Assembly: GCF_004346205.1 (NCBI RefSeq)
Contig: NZ_SMAM01000004.1
Coordinates: 1-64,000, forward strand
Direction of reading: 5' to 3'
Length of the DNA: 64,000 nt
Source: Bibersteinia trehalosi
GTDB lineage: Bacteria; Pseudomonadota; Gammaproteobacteria; Enterobacterales; Pasteurellaceae
The notes under the pieces were generated by a model. That model had not been told where the DNA came from. It worked only from the letters and a program-made list of their open reading frames with translations, and searched no databases. The translations under genes were made by a program, and so were the position numbers. Positions 1 through 8,771 of the stretch are shown here, one piece after another. Numbering within the stretch: position 1 is the first letter of the stretch; the number at the start of each line of letters is the position of its first letter.

Positions 1-186
1 GATATTACGCGGTATTAGCTACCGTTTCCAGTAGTTATCCCCCTCCATAAGCCAGATTCCCAAGCATTACTCACCCGTCCGCCACTCGTCAGCAAGAAAG
101 CAAGCTTTCTCCTGCTACCGTTCGACTTGCATGTGTTAAGCCTGCCGCCAGCGTTCAATCTGAGCCATGATCAAACTCTTCAATTC
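1..186 (-). rRNA. rrs: 16S ribosomal RNA, 5' end (partial)
   Basis: Read on the minus strand, this is the start of a bacterial 16S rRNA: the GAAGAGTTTGATCATGGCTC universal 5' segment lies at about 163-183, followed by the V1 helix and the conserved GGCGGACGGGTGAGTAA segment. The gene runs off the left edge. The mature 5' end is placed near 186 by analogy with E. coli. It belongs to an rrn operon transcribed leftwards, away from the origin at the right end of the window. Confidence 0.97.
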
Positions 187-342
187 AAAAAGTTTAATCG
201 CTCAATAACTGCTAGCTATAAATCGCTTTATTTCTATTAAATAGAAGTAATGAATTTCTAGTTTAAGCACCTATTAAGACTTCAAAATTAAAAAATATTT
301 TTAACTAATCAATCAACAAGTGCCCACACAGATTGTCTGATA

Positions 343-357
343 TATTGTTAAAGAACA
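343..357 (-). promoter_or_regulatory. rrn leader boxA antitermination site
   Basis: The minus strand reads TTGTTCTTTAACAATAT here, matching the rrn boxA pattern (GCTCTTTAACAA) bound by NusB/S10. It lies between the rRNA promoter and the 16S 5' end, as expected. Confidence 0.75.
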
Positions 358-405
358 AAAAAGAACGACGCACTGGAAAATTTATCTTTGCAACAGTGCG
401 TCGTT
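357..405 (-). terminator. Terminator-like hairpin at the very start of the rrn leader
   Basis: A perfect 12-bp inverted repeat (364-375 with 394-405, arm AACGACGCACTG) has an 18-nt loop. On the minus strand the stem is followed directly by CTTTTTTG, so it has the form of an intrinsic terminator. It begins about 6 nt after the predicted rRNA start and precedes boxA. It may attenuate or protect the leader; this is inference. Confidence 0.6.
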
Positions 406-417
406 GCGATGGCGTGC

Positions 418-445
418 ATTATAGAGATTTCAAAATCCTTTGCAA
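418..445 (-). promoter_or_regulatory. rRNA operon promoter
   Basis: The minus strand has TTGCAA (440-445), a 16-bp spacer, and a perfect TATAAT (418-423). This is followed by a G/C-rich discriminator (GCACGCC), typical of stringently controlled rrn promoters. Predicted start is near 411. Nothing else recognisable lies between it and the ptsG stop at 575. Confidence 0.8.
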
Positions 446-574
446 GCGCTTTTTTGCAAAAATCTAAAAAAAATGACCGCCTGGCGAACTTTTCTTCATC
501 GTGCTGAAATTAACGACTATAAGCGGTTAATTTTTCACAAAAACACGCCTATTGCGTTGTTGTGTCATTTAATT

Positions 575-2068
575 TTAATCATCTTTACCCAGAATTTGAT
601 TAATCTCACTTTTATACAATACGGCTTTTGCCCCAAAAACGGCTTGCACTCCACCACCAACTTCCAGAACATCAATCGCACCTAACTTTCTCAGCATGGT
701 TTTATCTACAGATTTCACCTCTTTCACAGCCACTCGTAGCCGTGTGATGCAAGCATCTACATTTTCAATATTATTTGCAGATCCCAATGCTAAGATAATT
801 TGATGAGCCTGTTCAGTTAAAGAGCTATGTTGCTGTTTTACAGCTTCCTCGTTATCTTCTGCACGTCCTGGAGTCATCACATTAAATTTCTTAATAAGAA
901 ATAAGAAAGAGAAATAATATAATGCAGCCCAAGGCAATCCTACAATAATCACTCGAACCCAATTCGTGTTTTCATTACCTTGTAAAATACCAAACAACAA
1001 GAAATCAATAAAACCACCAGAAAACGTATTACCAATAGAAATATTTAATAAATCAGCAATATAGAATGATACGCCGTCTAAGAAGGCATGGAAGATATAA
1101 AGCCAAGGAGCAACAAACAGGAACATAAATTCAATGGGTTCTGTGATCCCTGTAATAAAAGAAGTGAGTGCAGCGCCTAAGAATAGACCGCCTATCAACT
1201 TACGGCGAGCTTTGGGGACTGCGTGATACATTGCCAAACAAGCCGCCGGCAAACCAAACATCATAGTATCAAATCTCCCAGCAAAGAAACGTGTTCCTTC
1301 AGTAAATAATCCTTGATGATTTGGATCAGCAAGCTGAGCAAAGAAAATTTTCTGTGCACCAACAATGGCTTCACCGTTTACCATTTCTATGCCTCCCAAT
1401 TCAGTGTACCAAAACAGTGGATAGATCATATGATGCAATCCAACAGCACCACTTAATCGCATTAAGAAACCATAGAAAAAGGTACCTATTTCGCCCATTT
1501 CAGCAATGCTTTGCCCCGCCGCCACTAACCAGTTTTGGAAAGTAGGCCAAATAAGGAAAAACATTGCTCCAACAAAAATAGCTGCAAATGCCGTAACAAT
1601 TGGTACAAAACGAGATCCGCCAAAGAATCCCAAAATTTGAGGTAGTTGAATATTGTGATATTGATTATGTAGTTTAACTGTAATCAATCCCATCACTAAC
1701 GCCCCAATCACCCCAGTATCAATACCTTGAGTTTCAGGAGAAAAAATAGGGATTAACGCAGTAATCGTGCCAGTCATAATTAAATAGCCAACTACAGCTG
1801 CTAATGCTGCCACACCTTTATCCCGCTTCGCTAATCCAATTCCTAACCCAATACAGAGCAATAAGGCTAAATTGGCAAACACCACACTCCCTGCTGCTGA
1901 CATAATCTGAAAAACGCCTTGCAAAGTTGGATTATCTAATATTGGATACGCTTGAACTGTGGCTTTATTCGATAAAGCTCCCCCAATACCTAAGAGCAAA
2001 CCTGCTGCTGGTAATATCGCTATCGGTAACATAAATGCTTTACCGATCTGTTGAAGTTGTTTAAACAT
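575..2068 (-). CDS. ptsG: PTS glucose-family permease, EIICB
   Basis: This 497-residue inner-membrane sugar transporter phosphorylates its substrate during import. Residues 1 to about 390 form the polytopic EIIC domain, with the LLGIGGAL start, the GLHHM motif and the ITEPIEF motif. Residues about 410-497 form the EIIB domain, whose phospho-cysteine lies in NVDACITRLRV. No EIIA domain is attached, so phosphate would come from the separate Crr protein. Closest by pattern are PtsG proteins; a MalX- or GlcNAc-type specificity cannot be excluded. It lies downstream of the ribose operon but behind that operon's terminator, so it is probably transcribed alone, from just upstream of 2068. A GAGAGG ribosome site precedes the ATG. 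Confidence 0.85.
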   Translation of the reverse strand: MFKQLQQIGKAFMLPIAILPAAGLLLGIGGALSNKATVQAYPILDNPTLQGVFQIMSAAGSVVFANLALLLCIGLGIGLAKRDKGVAALAAVVGYLIMTGTITALIPIFSPETQGIDTGVIGALVMGLITVKLHNQYHNIQLPQILGFFGGSRFVPIVTAFAAIFVGAMFFLIWPTFQNWLVAAGQSIAEMGEIGTFFYGFLMRLSGAVGLHHMIYPLFWYTELGGIEMVNGEAIVGAQKIFFAQLADPNHQGLFTEGTRFFAGRFDTMMFGLPAACLAMYHAVPKARRKLIGGLFLGAALTSFITGITEPIEFMFLFVAPWLYIFHAFLDGVSFYIADLLNISIGNTFSGGFIDFLLFGILQGNENTNWVRVIIVGLPWAALYYFSFLFLIKKFNVMTPGRAEDNEEAVKQQHSSLTEQAHQIILALGSANNIENVDACITRLRVAVKEVKSVDKTMLRKLGAIDVLEVGGGVQAVFGAKAVLYKSEINQILGKDD

Positions 2069-2081
2069 AATGCCTCTCCCG

Positions 2082-2096
2082 AGTGACTAAATCACT
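2082..2096. promoter_or_regulatory. Dyad just upstream of ptsG
   Basis: AGTGACTAAATCACT is a perfect 15-bp palindrome (AGTGA-N5-TCACT) placed 14-28 nt before the ptsG start codon, in the probable 5' leader. It could be a repressor site or an RNA element. The regulator is unknown. Confidence 0.4.
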
Positions 2097-2109
2097 AAAT
2101 CATAGCGTA

Positions 2110-2146
2110 AATAAAAAAGCAAAGATGTGAGAAAACTCACATCTTT
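2110..2146 (-). terminator. Rho-independent terminator of the ribose operon
   Basis: An 11-bp perfect stem (2121-2131 with 2136-2146, arm AAAGATGTGAG) has a 4-nt loop. On the minus strand a T-rich tail (GCTTTTTTAT) follows. It separates rbsK from ptsG. Confidence 0.85.
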
Positions 2147-2177
2147 ATAAAAATATTGTGGCGAAATAACCATTTAA

Positions 2178-3101
2178 TCAAATATGTTGAGAAAGAAAAG
2201 TTAATGTTTCTGATCTATATGGAATAGCCGTTTGTGCACCCAGTCGAGTAACAGATATTGCTGCCGCTGCATGAGCAAAACGAATGGCTTGTGAAAGTGT
2301 TTTACCTTCTAATAATGCCGTAACAAACCCACCATTAAAAGTATCCCCCGCCGCAGTGGTATCTATGGCTTGCACATGAAAACCGCGAATGATTTCACCG
2401 CCTCTGCCTTGTTCGCTTAAATAAACGCCTTTTGCGCCCAAGGTAATCAAAACAGTCGTAATGCCCTTTTGATGAAAGACTGCTGAAGCCTGCGCTGCTG
2501 TTTGCGCATTTTCCACCTTCACTCCAGTTAAAATCTCTGCTTCAGTTTCATTTGGCGTAATAATATCCACACACGCCAACAGCTCATCTGATAATGCTTG
2601 CGCTGGCGCGGGATTTAATACCACCATTGTTCCTGCTTTTTTTGCAATTTTTGCTGCAAATTCAACCGCTTGTAACGGGCTTTCCAATTGCATTAAGAGT
2701 ATATCTGCAAGCTCGATCGCTGTGCGTTGTTGTGCCACTCTATCTGTGCTTAAATTTGCATTCGCCCCTGCTGAAATAACAATAGAATTCTCCCCCCCGT
2801 CAGAAACTTGAATCATCGCCAAGCCCGTTGATTGATTAGGGATCACTTCAATCGCCTGAGTATCAATACCATCTTGCTCAAAAGCGGATTTCATTGTTTG
2901 CCCAATCGCATCATCGCCAATTGCACCGATAAATTTTACTTTTGCACCTAGCCTAGCTGCTGCCACTGCTTGATTTGCGCCTTTTCCGCCATAGGCAATT
3001 TGATAGCCATGCCCTGCTAATGTTTCACCTGATTTAGGAAAATAGGGAACGCGAATAACGTGATCAACATTGATACTACCGAGAACGCAGAGAGTTTTCA
3101 T
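2178..3101 (-). CDS. rbsK: Ribokinase
   Basis: Phosphorylates D-ribose to ribose 5-phosphate in the cytoplasm with ATP, feeding the pentose-phosphate pathway. The 307-residue length is normal for the PfkB family. Visible motifs are the substrate loop GSINVDHVIRV at the N-terminus, GGKGANQAVAAARLG near residue 40, the NETEAEILTG motif, and the DTTAAGDTFNGGF anion hole with catalytic Asp near residue 250. It is the last gene of the rbs operon, 87 bp after rbsB; that gap holds a palindromic repeat. Confidence 0.95.
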   Translation of the reverse strand: MKTLCVLGSINVDHVIRVPYFPKSGETLAGHGYQIAYGGKGANQAVAAARLGAKVKFIGAIGDDAIGQTMKSAFEQDGIDTQAIEVIPNQSTGLAMIQVSDGGENSIVISAGANANLSTDRVAQQRTAIELADILLMQLESPLQAVEFAAKIAKKAGTMVVLNPAPAQALSDELLACVDIITPNETEAEILTGVKVENAQTAAQASAVFHQKGITTVLITLGAKGVYLSEQGRGGEIIRGFHVQAIDTTAAGDTFNGGFVTALLEGKTLSQAIRFAHAAAAISVTRLGAQTAIPYRSETLTFLSQHI

Positions 3102-3118
3102 TGTTTACCCCACTGAAT

Positions 3119-3178
3119 GTAGGGGCGAATTACATTCGCCCTGATGAACCATTTAGGGCGAATATAATTCGCCCCTAC
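3119..3178. repeat. Intergenic palindromic repeat (REP-like)
   Basis: Two nested inverted units, GTAGGGGCGAATTACATTCG... and its mirror ending ATTCGCCCCTAC, form a long hairpin of 60 bp between rbsB and rbsK. The same GTAGgGGCG...CGCCCCTAC frame with different inner arms occurs at 60564-60629. A short relative lies at 16682-16710. Confidence 0.75.
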
Positions 3179-3188
3179 AATGATAAAT

Positions 3189-4061
3189 TTATTTGCTAAT
3201 AACTTTTAACGGTACAGGAATTTGTGCTTCAACCTTTTCGCCTTTTAACAGCTTGTCTGCGGTTTCTACGCCTAATTCACCTATTTTTTCTGGTTGTTGT
3301 GCAATCGTTGCTGCCAAATATCCACCTTCAACAGCTTTCACTGCATCATCAGTACCATCAAAACCAACCACGATAATCTCTTTTTTCGCCGCCTTAATAG
3401 CACGTAATGCACCTAATGCCATCTCATCATTTTGCGCAAAAACTGCTTTTGCCGAACCGTGGCTGGCCAATAAGTTTTCCATTACATTTAGTCCTTTAGT
3501 GCGGTCAAAATCCGCCGGTTGGCTAGCAAGCACTTCAAAATTGTTTGCTTCTACAGATTGTTTGAAACCTTCGCCACGTTCACGAGCGGCTGAAGTACCA
3601 GCAATGCCTTCCAATTGAATCACTTTGGCATTTTTTCCAACCTTATCCGCAATAAAATCACCCGCCATTTTTCCACCAGCCACATTATCAGAAGCAATAT
3701 GGCTGACAACAACGCCTTTATTTGCACCACGATCAAGCGTAATCACAGGAATGTTTTTCTTATTCGCAATTGCCACTGCATTGCCAACGGCATCAGAATC
3801 TGTTGGATTGACTAACAGCACTTTTGCGCCACGTACGGTTAAATCTTCCACATTAGCAAGTTCTTTTGCTGGGTCATTTTGGGAATCTAACACGACTAAT
3901 CTGTAACCTAACTCTTGCGCTTTTTTCTCAGCCCCTTCTTTTAAGGTAACGAAGAACGGATTATCCAGCGTAGAAACTGCCAACGCTAAGGTATCTTGTG
4001 CCAATGCAGAGCCACTAATTGCTAAGCCAAGTGCCATTGCTAAAGTTGTGAGTTTTTTCAT
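3189..4061 (-). CDS. rbsB: Ribose ABC transporter, periplasmic binding protein
   Basis: Captures ribose in the periplasm and delivers it to RbsC/RbsA. The chosen start ([12 protein letters not shown]) is preceded by AGGAGA at 8-nt spacing and opens a clear signal peptide ending [13 protein letters not shown]. Upstream in-frame codons would hide it. The 290-residue precursor matches the family. Sugar-binding-protein motifs include [25 protein letters not shown] and the [13 protein letters not shown] segment. It lies between rbsC and rbsK on the same strand. Confidence 0.95.
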   Translation of the reverse strand: MKKLTTLAMALGLAISGSALAQDTLALAVSTLDNPFFVTLKEGAEKKAQELGYRLVVLDSQNDPAKELANVEDLTVRGAKVLLVNPTDSDAVGNAVAIANKKNIPVITLDRGANKGVVVSHIASDNVAGGKMAGDFIADKVGKNAKVIQLEGIAGTSAARERGEGFKQSVEANNFEVLASQPADFDRTKGLNVMENLLASHGSAKAVFAQNDEMALGALRAIKAAKKEIIVVGFDGTDDAVKAVEGGYLAATIAQQPEKIGELGVETADKLLKGEKVEAQIPVPLKVISK

Positions 4062-4146
4062 AGAAAGTTCTCCTATTAATGTGGGGTCGCCACGCTGGCA
4101 ACCATAAAATTCAAGATAGCGAACGCAAGCGTACACCTCTTACAAT

Positions 4147-5103
4147 TTAAACTTTTTTCCGACCAATAAAGTTATCTAAAATGACGGCCGCCAAAATAAC
4201 TAATGCTTTAGCCACCAATTGATAGTATGAATCAATATCTAACAAGTTAAGTGCATTACTCAGAAAACCGATAATCAACGCCCCAATTAACGTGCCAAAA
4301 ATTCGTCCTTTACCGCCCATCAAACTAGTTCCACCAACAACAACTGCAGCAATAGCATCTAATTCATAGCCTGAGCCAGCAGTAGGTTGGGCAGAGCCCA
4401 ATCTGGAGGTCACAATCAACCCTGCTAGTGCAGCAAGCACTCCACTAACTGCAAACACAAATAATTTCACCTTATTAACGTTAATGCCGGAAAGGGCTGT
4501 TGCAGCTTCATTACCACCGAGTGCATAGATATAACGCCCAATACGAGTCTGAGTAAGGATATACCATGCCATACCGAATAGAATAAACATTAACCACACA
4601 GGCACTGGCACGCCAAGTAACACACCTGTACCAATTTCGGCAAAAGCATCAGCATTATCAGAAAACCCCGTACTAATCGGGCGGCCTTCCATATAAATCA
4701 TCGTGACACCACGCAACATTAACATTGTGATCAGCGTTGCCATAAATGCCTGTACCTTACCAAAAGCAACCAAAGCCCCGTTCAATGTACCAAGTAAACC
4801 ACCAAAAATAAGTACCGCAGGGATAACCAAGTAAATCGATATATCCATACCGATCATAGTTGCAGCGACTGCACCTGCTAAAGCAAGCACAGAGCCAACA
4901 GAAAGATCGATTCCTGCAATCAAAATAACAAATGTCATACCAATCGCAATAATGGCATTCACCGAGGTTTGACGCAGAATATTCAGCAAATTATCAGTGG
5001 TAAAAAAGTTTGGATTTAAAAAAGACACCACCACAATTAGGGCAAGCAACGCAATAATAGAACGTTGCTCAATTAAGAATTTTTTTAGGCTAAAATTGTT
5101 CAT
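4147..5103 (-). CDS. rbsC: Ribose ABC transporter, permease
   Basis: Integral membrane subunit forming the ribose channel, 318 residues with about eight to ten hydrophobic segments. The family motif GIDLSVGSVLALAGA lies near residue 65, GGNEAATALSGINV near 200 and GGTSLMGGKGRIFGT near 255. It should sit directly behind rbsA. Instead a 521-bp gap holding an oppositely oriented SMR gene separates them, so rbsC-B-K may need its own promoter. Confidence 0.95.
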   Translation of the reverse strand: MNNFSLKKFLIEQRSIIALLALIVVVSFLNPNFFTTDNLLNILRQTSVNAIIAIGMTFVILIAGIDLSVGSVLALAGAVAATMIGMDISIYLVIPAVLIFGGLLGTLNGALVAFGKVQAFMATLITMLMLRGVTMIYMEGRPISTGFSDNADAFAEIGTGVLLGVPVPVWLMFILFGMAWYILTQTRIGRYIYALGGNEAATALSGINVNKVKLFVFAVSGVLAALAGLIVTSRLGSAQPTAGSGYELDAIAAVVVGGTSLMGGKGRIFGTLIGALIIGFLSNALNLLDIDSYYQLVAKALVILAAVILDNFIGRKKV

Positions 5104-5123
5104 CGCGCATCCTTTTTAGTTGT

Positions 5124-5180
5124 ACAAGCGGTTTATTTTCCGCTTTATTTTGCAAAAACACCGTTTTTTCCACCGCTTGT
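5124..5180. repeat. Inverted pair of DNA-uptake signal cores
   Basis: ACAAGCGGT (5124-5132) and ACCGCTTGT (5172-5180) face each other between the divergent starts of rbsC and the SMR gene. The TTTTGCAAAA tail lies between them. Such pairs usually lie between converging genes as terminators; here the pair sits in a promoter region. Confidence 0.7.
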
Positions 5181-5201
5181 GCAGAAATCGGCAAAACCCT
5201 T

Positions 5202-5207
5202 TATAAT
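5202..5207 (+). promoter_or_regulatory. -10 box for the SMR gene
   Basis: A perfect TATAAT lies 26 bp before the chosen ATG. The best upstream hexamer, TTGTGC (5177-5182), is 19 bp away, so the -35 is weak. Confidence 0.45.
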
Positions 5208-5232
5208 CTCAATTTTTAATGTAGGACTCATT

Positions 5233-5562
5233 ATGAACCCTTGGTTTTTACTCGGCTGTGCCATTGTCATTGAAGTGATTGGCACAAACTCTGTCAAATA
5301 TAGCAACGGTTTTACTAAACCGTTACCAACCCTCGCAGTATTACTTTGCTTTGCGGCATCACTTTATCTACTCTCCATCATCACCAAAACATTACCCGTT
5401 GGGATTGTTTACGCCGTATGGGCCGGTTGTGGCATTGTGCTTACCGCCCTCGTCGCCTATTTCCTTTTTGGGCAAAAACCCGACCTCGCCGGCTTTATCG
5501 GCATGGCAATGATTTTAGGTGGTGTATTAGTCATTAATTTGTTTTCAAAAGCAGAGGCGTAA
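5233..5562 (+). CDS. Small multidrug resistance (SMR/EmrE-type) exporter
   Basis: This 109-residue, four-helix proton-coupled efflux protein of the inner membrane exports cationic drugs or quaternary ammonium or guanidinium compounds, depending on subtype. The start MNPWFLLGCAIVIEVIGT places the essential Glu at position 14, as in EmrE. The WAGCGIV segment corresponds to the EmrE Trp63 region, and GMAMILGGVLVINL is the last helix. A GTAGGA ribosome site precedes the ATG. It reads against the ribose operon and sits between rbsA and rbsC. No functional link to ribose is evident, so it looks like an insertion. Confidence 0.9.
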   Translation: MNPWFLLGCAIVIEVIGTNSVKYSNGFTKPLPTLAVLLCFAASLYLLSIITKTLPVGIVYAVWAGCGIVLTALVAYFLFGQKPDLAGFIGMAMILGGVLVINLFSKAEA

Positions 5563-5582
5563 ATATCCTCATTCTTCTTTTG

Positions 5583-5623
5583 GTTACTTTTCTTTGTGTT
5601 ATACCGTAGCAAAGAAAAGTGAC
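5583..5623. repeat. Hairpin between convergent genes
   Basis: GTTACTTTTCTTTG (5583-5596) pairs with CAAAGAAAAGTGAC (5610-5623), with one G-T wobble and a 13-nt loop. It lies between the SMR gene and rbsA and ends two bases before the rbsA stop codon. No T-tract follows on either strand. It may block readthrough or protect 3' ends. Confidence 0.6.
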
Positions 5624-5624
5624 T

Positions 5625-7106
5625 TCAATGCCCAATTGCCGCAGCTAAAATCTTCTCTTGCGTTGCTTGCAAGCGGTCGAATTCAGCAGAAATTTTACCT
5701 TCACGCATGACTAAAATTCGGTCTGACATTCCCAGCACTTCGGGCATATCGCTTGATACCAGCAAAATACTCAACCCTTCTGATTTAAACTGATTGATAA
5801 GCTGATAAATCTCTTTTTTCGCGCCCACATCCACGCCACGAGTAGGTTCATCTAAAATCAACACATTAGGACGAGTCATCAACCCTTTAGCAATTGCCAC
5901 TTTTTGTTGATTCCCACCCGATAACTCACCAATGACTTTATCTGGACTCGGTGTTTTGATATTAAATAGATCGATGAAATCATGTACCGTCATCAACTCT
6001 TTAGCATGGTTAATTCTTCCATGTTCAGAAAGATGAGCTAACGCAGTAAGGGACATATTCTCTTTCACAGACATACCCAAAATCAGCCCATCACCTTTAC
6101 GATCTTCGGAAATATAGACAATACCGTTATCCAATCCATCTTGCGGAGTATGATTATGAATTTCCTGCCCATTTAAACGCACGATACCACCGCTTTTAGG
6201 CAATGCACCGTACAACACTTTCATTAATTCCGTACGCCCTGCTCCCATCAAGCCAGAAACACCAAGGATTTCACCACTACGCAGATAAAAACTCACCCGC
6301 TCCACTCCACTCCCTGAAAGATTCTCAACCGCCAAACGAATCTCACCCTGTGGTGTTTCAATATGGGGATACTGCTCGTCCAACTTGCGCCCAACCATCA
6401 TTTCAATCAAGCGTTCTTCGCTTAAATCTGCCACGGCACTTTCGCCAATAAATTGGCCATCACGCAGCACCGTAACATCATCGCAAATTTGGAAAATCTC
6501 TTTCAAACGGTGAGAAATATAGACAATGCCACGCCCTTCGGCTTTGAGTTCACGGATAACGTTAAACAGGGCTTCTGTTTCGGTATCGGTTAATGCATCG
6601 GTTGGCTCATCCATCACAATGACGCGAGATTCAAAACTTAATGCTTTAGCAATTTCTACCATCTGCCGCTCACCAATGGAAAGTTCACTAGCCGATTTCT
6701 TACTAGAATGACTCACTCCAAGCCGTGCCAACAAGCGGTCAGATTCAGCATACATTTTGCCAAAATTGATTCCTCCCCATGGGAAGGTTGGCTCGCGGCC
6801 TAAAAAGATATTTTCAGCGATTGAAAGATTACCCAGAATATTCAACTCTTGGTGAATAATACTCAAGCCCGCTTCTTGTGAGGATTTGGGATTAGCAAAA
6901 TTCACCGCCTTACCCAAATATTCAATTGTGCCTGTATCACGGCTGTAAATCCCCGTCAGAATTTTCATCAAAGTAGATTTACCTGCTCCATTTTCCCCCA
7001 TCAATGCCATGACACATCCCGCATAAACATTCAAACAAGCATTTTTCAAAGCTTGTACACCAGGAAAGGCTTTATCTATACCGCTAATTTTCAGTAAGGT
7101 TTCCAT
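5625..7106 (-). CDS. rbsA: Ribose ABC transporter, duplicated ATPase
   Basis: Cytoplasmic energy-coupling subunit of 493 residues with two ABC domains in one chain. The N-terminal half has a Walker A (GENGAGKST), signature LSIGERQ and Walker B VIVMDEP. The C-terminal half has the usual degenerate Walker A (GLMGAGRTE), signature LSGGNQQK and LILDEPTRG. That asymmetry is normal for sugar ABC ATPases of this class. It follows rbsD by 9 bp. Confidence 0.96.
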   Translation of the reverse strand: METLLKISGIDKAFPGVQALKNACLNVYAGCVMALMGENGAGKSTLMKILTGIYSRDTGTIEYLGKAVNFANPKSSQEAGLSIIHQELNILGNLSIAENIFLGREPTFPWGGINFGKMYAESDRLLARLGVSHSSKKSASELSIGERQMVEIAKALSFESRVIVMDEPTDALTDTETEALFNVIRELKAEGRGIVYISHRLKEIFQICDDVTVLRDGQFIGESAVADLSEERLIEMMVGRKLDEQYPHIETPQGEIRLAVENLSGSGVERVSFYLRSGEILGVSGLMGAGRTELMKVLYGALPKSGGIVRLNGQEIHNHTPQDGLDNGIVYISEDRKGDGLILGMSVKENMSLTALAHLSEHGRINHAKELMTVHDFIDLFNIKTPSPDKVIGELSGGNQQKVAIAKGLMTRPNVLILDEPTRGVDVGAKKEIYQLINQFKSEGLSILLVSSDMPEVLGMSDRILVMREGKISAEFDRLQATQEKILAAAIGH

Positions 7107-7115
7107 TTCCCCTCC

Positions 7116-7535
7116 TTAAAACGGCACACCTGAATAGAGAATGATATTAGCATAAGGCGAGCATTCCCCCGTGCGCACCACAGCTTTGGCTTGATTGCTC
7201 TGTTGTTTAAATTGTGAGTGGGGAAGGTAGTCAATTTGAATTGCATTTCCCTGCTGGCACTCAAGTTGCGCCATGATAGCAAGCAGTTGTTTTTCAATTA
7301 ATGGATTCGCATTTTTGATTTCATCTGCGAGCACGACTCGTTCTACAAACATTTCTGATAATACGGCTTGCAAAGTTGCAAGAAAACTCGGCACGCCCGC
7401 CGTTAAGGCAAGATCGATGCGCACTTGCTCTCGAGGGATAGGCAAACCAGCATCACAAATAGTTAATCCATCGGTATGCCCAAGAGTGGCAATCGTGTGG
7501 GAAAGTTGAGCATTTAAAATAGTCGTTTTCTTCAT
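7116..7535 (-). CDS. rbsD: D-ribose pyranase
   Basis: Interconverts pyranose and furanose forms of ribose so that ribokinase can use the furanose. The 139 residues match the family. The N-terminal [22 protein letters not shown] carries the conserved active-site His near residue 20, followed by DAGLPIP; the C-terminal [18 protein letters not shown] is characteristic. It is the first structural gene after the regulated rbs promoter. Confidence 0.95.
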   Translation of the reverse strand: MKKTTILNAQLSHTIATLGHTDGLTICDAGLPIPREQVRIDLALTAGVPSFLATLQAVLSEMFVERVVLADEIKNANPLIEKQLLAIMAQLECQQGNAIQIDYLPHSQFKQQSNQAKAVVRTGECSPYANIILYSGVPF

Positions 7536-7566
7536 TTTGTTCTCCCGATCTGTTTAGGAAACAAAC

Positions 7567-7617
7567 ATCGAAACGTTTCGATAACAAGATTATGGAAAAG
7601 AAAAGAGAGAAAAGCAA
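7567..7617 (-). promoter_or_regulatory. rbs operon promoter with RbsR operator
   Basis: On the minus strand TTGCTT (7612-7617), a 17-bp spacer and CATAAT (7589-7594) form a sigma70 promoter. The perfect palindrome ATCGAAACGTTTCGAT (7567-7582) covers the predicted start site near 7582. CGAAACGTTTCG is the LacI-family core that matches E. coli RbsR sites. Confidence 0.85.
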
Positions 7618-7634
7618 AGGAAAGAGTGCAAAAA

Positions 7635-7650
7635 TGTGATCCTGCTCACA
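7635..7650. promoter_or_regulatory. CRP-cAMP site for the rbs operon
   Basis: TGTGATCCTGCTCACA is a perfect TGTGA-N6-TCACA match. Its centre is about 60-61 bp upstream of the predicted rbsD start, the classic class I activation position. It lies in the short gap after the rbsR stop. Confidence 0.85.
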
Positions 7651-7656
7651 AAATAA

Positions 7657-8646
7657 TTAAAACGACATTCGCTGAACGAGTTCAGGCTCTAATTGCACTA
7701 TTTGAAGCGCTTGATTGGGTTCTTGAATACGAGCAATCAACCGCTCTACCGCTGCTTTTGCTAAGCGGGCTTTAGGTTGGTGAATGCTAGAAAGAGGAGG
7801 AGCAAGATATTGAGCAAGCTCAATATTATCATAGCCAATAATAGCAATATCTTGTGGTATGCGTAATCCTGCCTGCCAAATTGCTTGATATGCCCCAATA
7901 GCAATACTGTCACTGGTTGCAAATACCGCACGGGGACGATGAGCTAAAGCAAGCAATTTGCGCATAGCATCAACACCGCCATCGTAGTGGAAATGGCTTT
8001 CGATAATCCACTCTGGATGAATTTGCAGATTTTGCTCTAAAATTGCCCGCTTGTAACCTTGCAAACGGTTGAATGCAAGCGGCTTAGAAAGTTCACCCGT
8101 GATCACTGCAATATCACGATACCCCGCCTCAATCAGTGCTTTTGTTGCGAGATAACCACCAAATTCTGAATTTTCGTGAATAATATCGGCATTTAACGGC
8201 TGTTGCCACCAATCGATCACCACAATGGGTAAACTCACTTTAGCAAACAGTTCTGGTTCAAAATCTTGCGGTTCGGCACACATTAGTAGTAAACCATCGA
8301 CTTGCTTACGCAGCAAGCGTGCTAAATGACGAGCCAAATTGCAAGACTGATTATCGGAATTCACTAAAATCAGGTGATAATCATGCCGCTCGCAATAACG
8401 CTCTACATGGCGTACAACCTCAGCAAAGAAAGGGTTATTACTTGCAGTGACAATCATACCAATTGTATTAGTTTCTTTGATTTTAAGACTACGCGCCAAC
8501 AATGAAGGCTGATAATCCAATTCTCGGATCACCTGTTGTACTCGCTCTGTGATTTCTGGGCTCACAAAGCGTGATCCATTTACCACATGCGAAACCGTTG
8601 AAAGCGAGACTTTCGCTATCCGTGCAATATCTTTCATTGTTGCCAT
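7657..8646 (-). CDS. rbsR: Ribose operon repressor, LacI family
   Basis: Transcription repressor relieved by ribose; 329 residues. Residues 3-25 form the helix-turn-helix (MKDIARIAKVSLSTVSHVVN) and the hinge helix (ARSLK) lies near residue 55. A periplasmic-binding-protein-like effector domain follows (TNTIGMIV onward). It is encoded immediately upstream of, and on the same strand as, rbsD. The LacI-type palindrome at 7567-7582 is its likely target. Confidence 0.92.
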   Translation of the reverse strand: MATMKDIARIAKVSLSTVSHVVNGSRFVSPEITERVQQVIRELDYQPSLLARSLKIKETNTIGMIVTASNNPFFAEVVRHVERYCERHDYHLILVNSDNQSCNLARHLARLLRKQVDGLLLMCAEPQDFEPELFAKVSLPIVVIDWWQQPLNADIIHENSEFGGYLATKALIEAGYRDIAVITGELSKPLAFNRLQGYKRAILEQNLQIHPEWIIESHFHYDGGVDAMRKLLALAHRPRAVFATSDSIAIGAYQAIWQAGLRIPQDIAIIGYDNIELAQYLAPPLSSIHQPKARLAKAAVERLIARIQEPNQALQIVQLEPELVQRMSF

Positions 8647-8700
8647 ACAATTCCCCTTGTGGGCAGCTTAATAAATCGTGAGTATTTTCAACCTTTTTTC

Positions 8701-8752
8701 AAAAAACACAAGCGCCGGATTTTGCAAAAAAAAGAGCAAAATCCAGCGCTTG
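8701..8752 (-). terminator. Terminator of lldD
   Basis: The arms at 8709-8725 and 8736-8752 (CAAGCGCCGGATTTTGC and its near complement) form a 17-bp stem with one mismatch. On the minus strand it is followed by TGTGTTTTTTG. It resembles a decayed uptake-signal pair. Confidence 0.75.
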
Positions 8753-8771
8753 CTAGGATTTATTGATCAAA

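Noticed and set aside
187-342. tRNA or other RNA gene in the rrn leader
   Set aside because: No cloverleaf or conserved tRNA motifs are visible; it is the AT-rich leader between boxA and mature 16S.
7091-7297. Short minus-strand frame overlapping rbsD and rbsA
   Set aside because: It lies in another frame entirely within recognised ribose genes and shows no family features.
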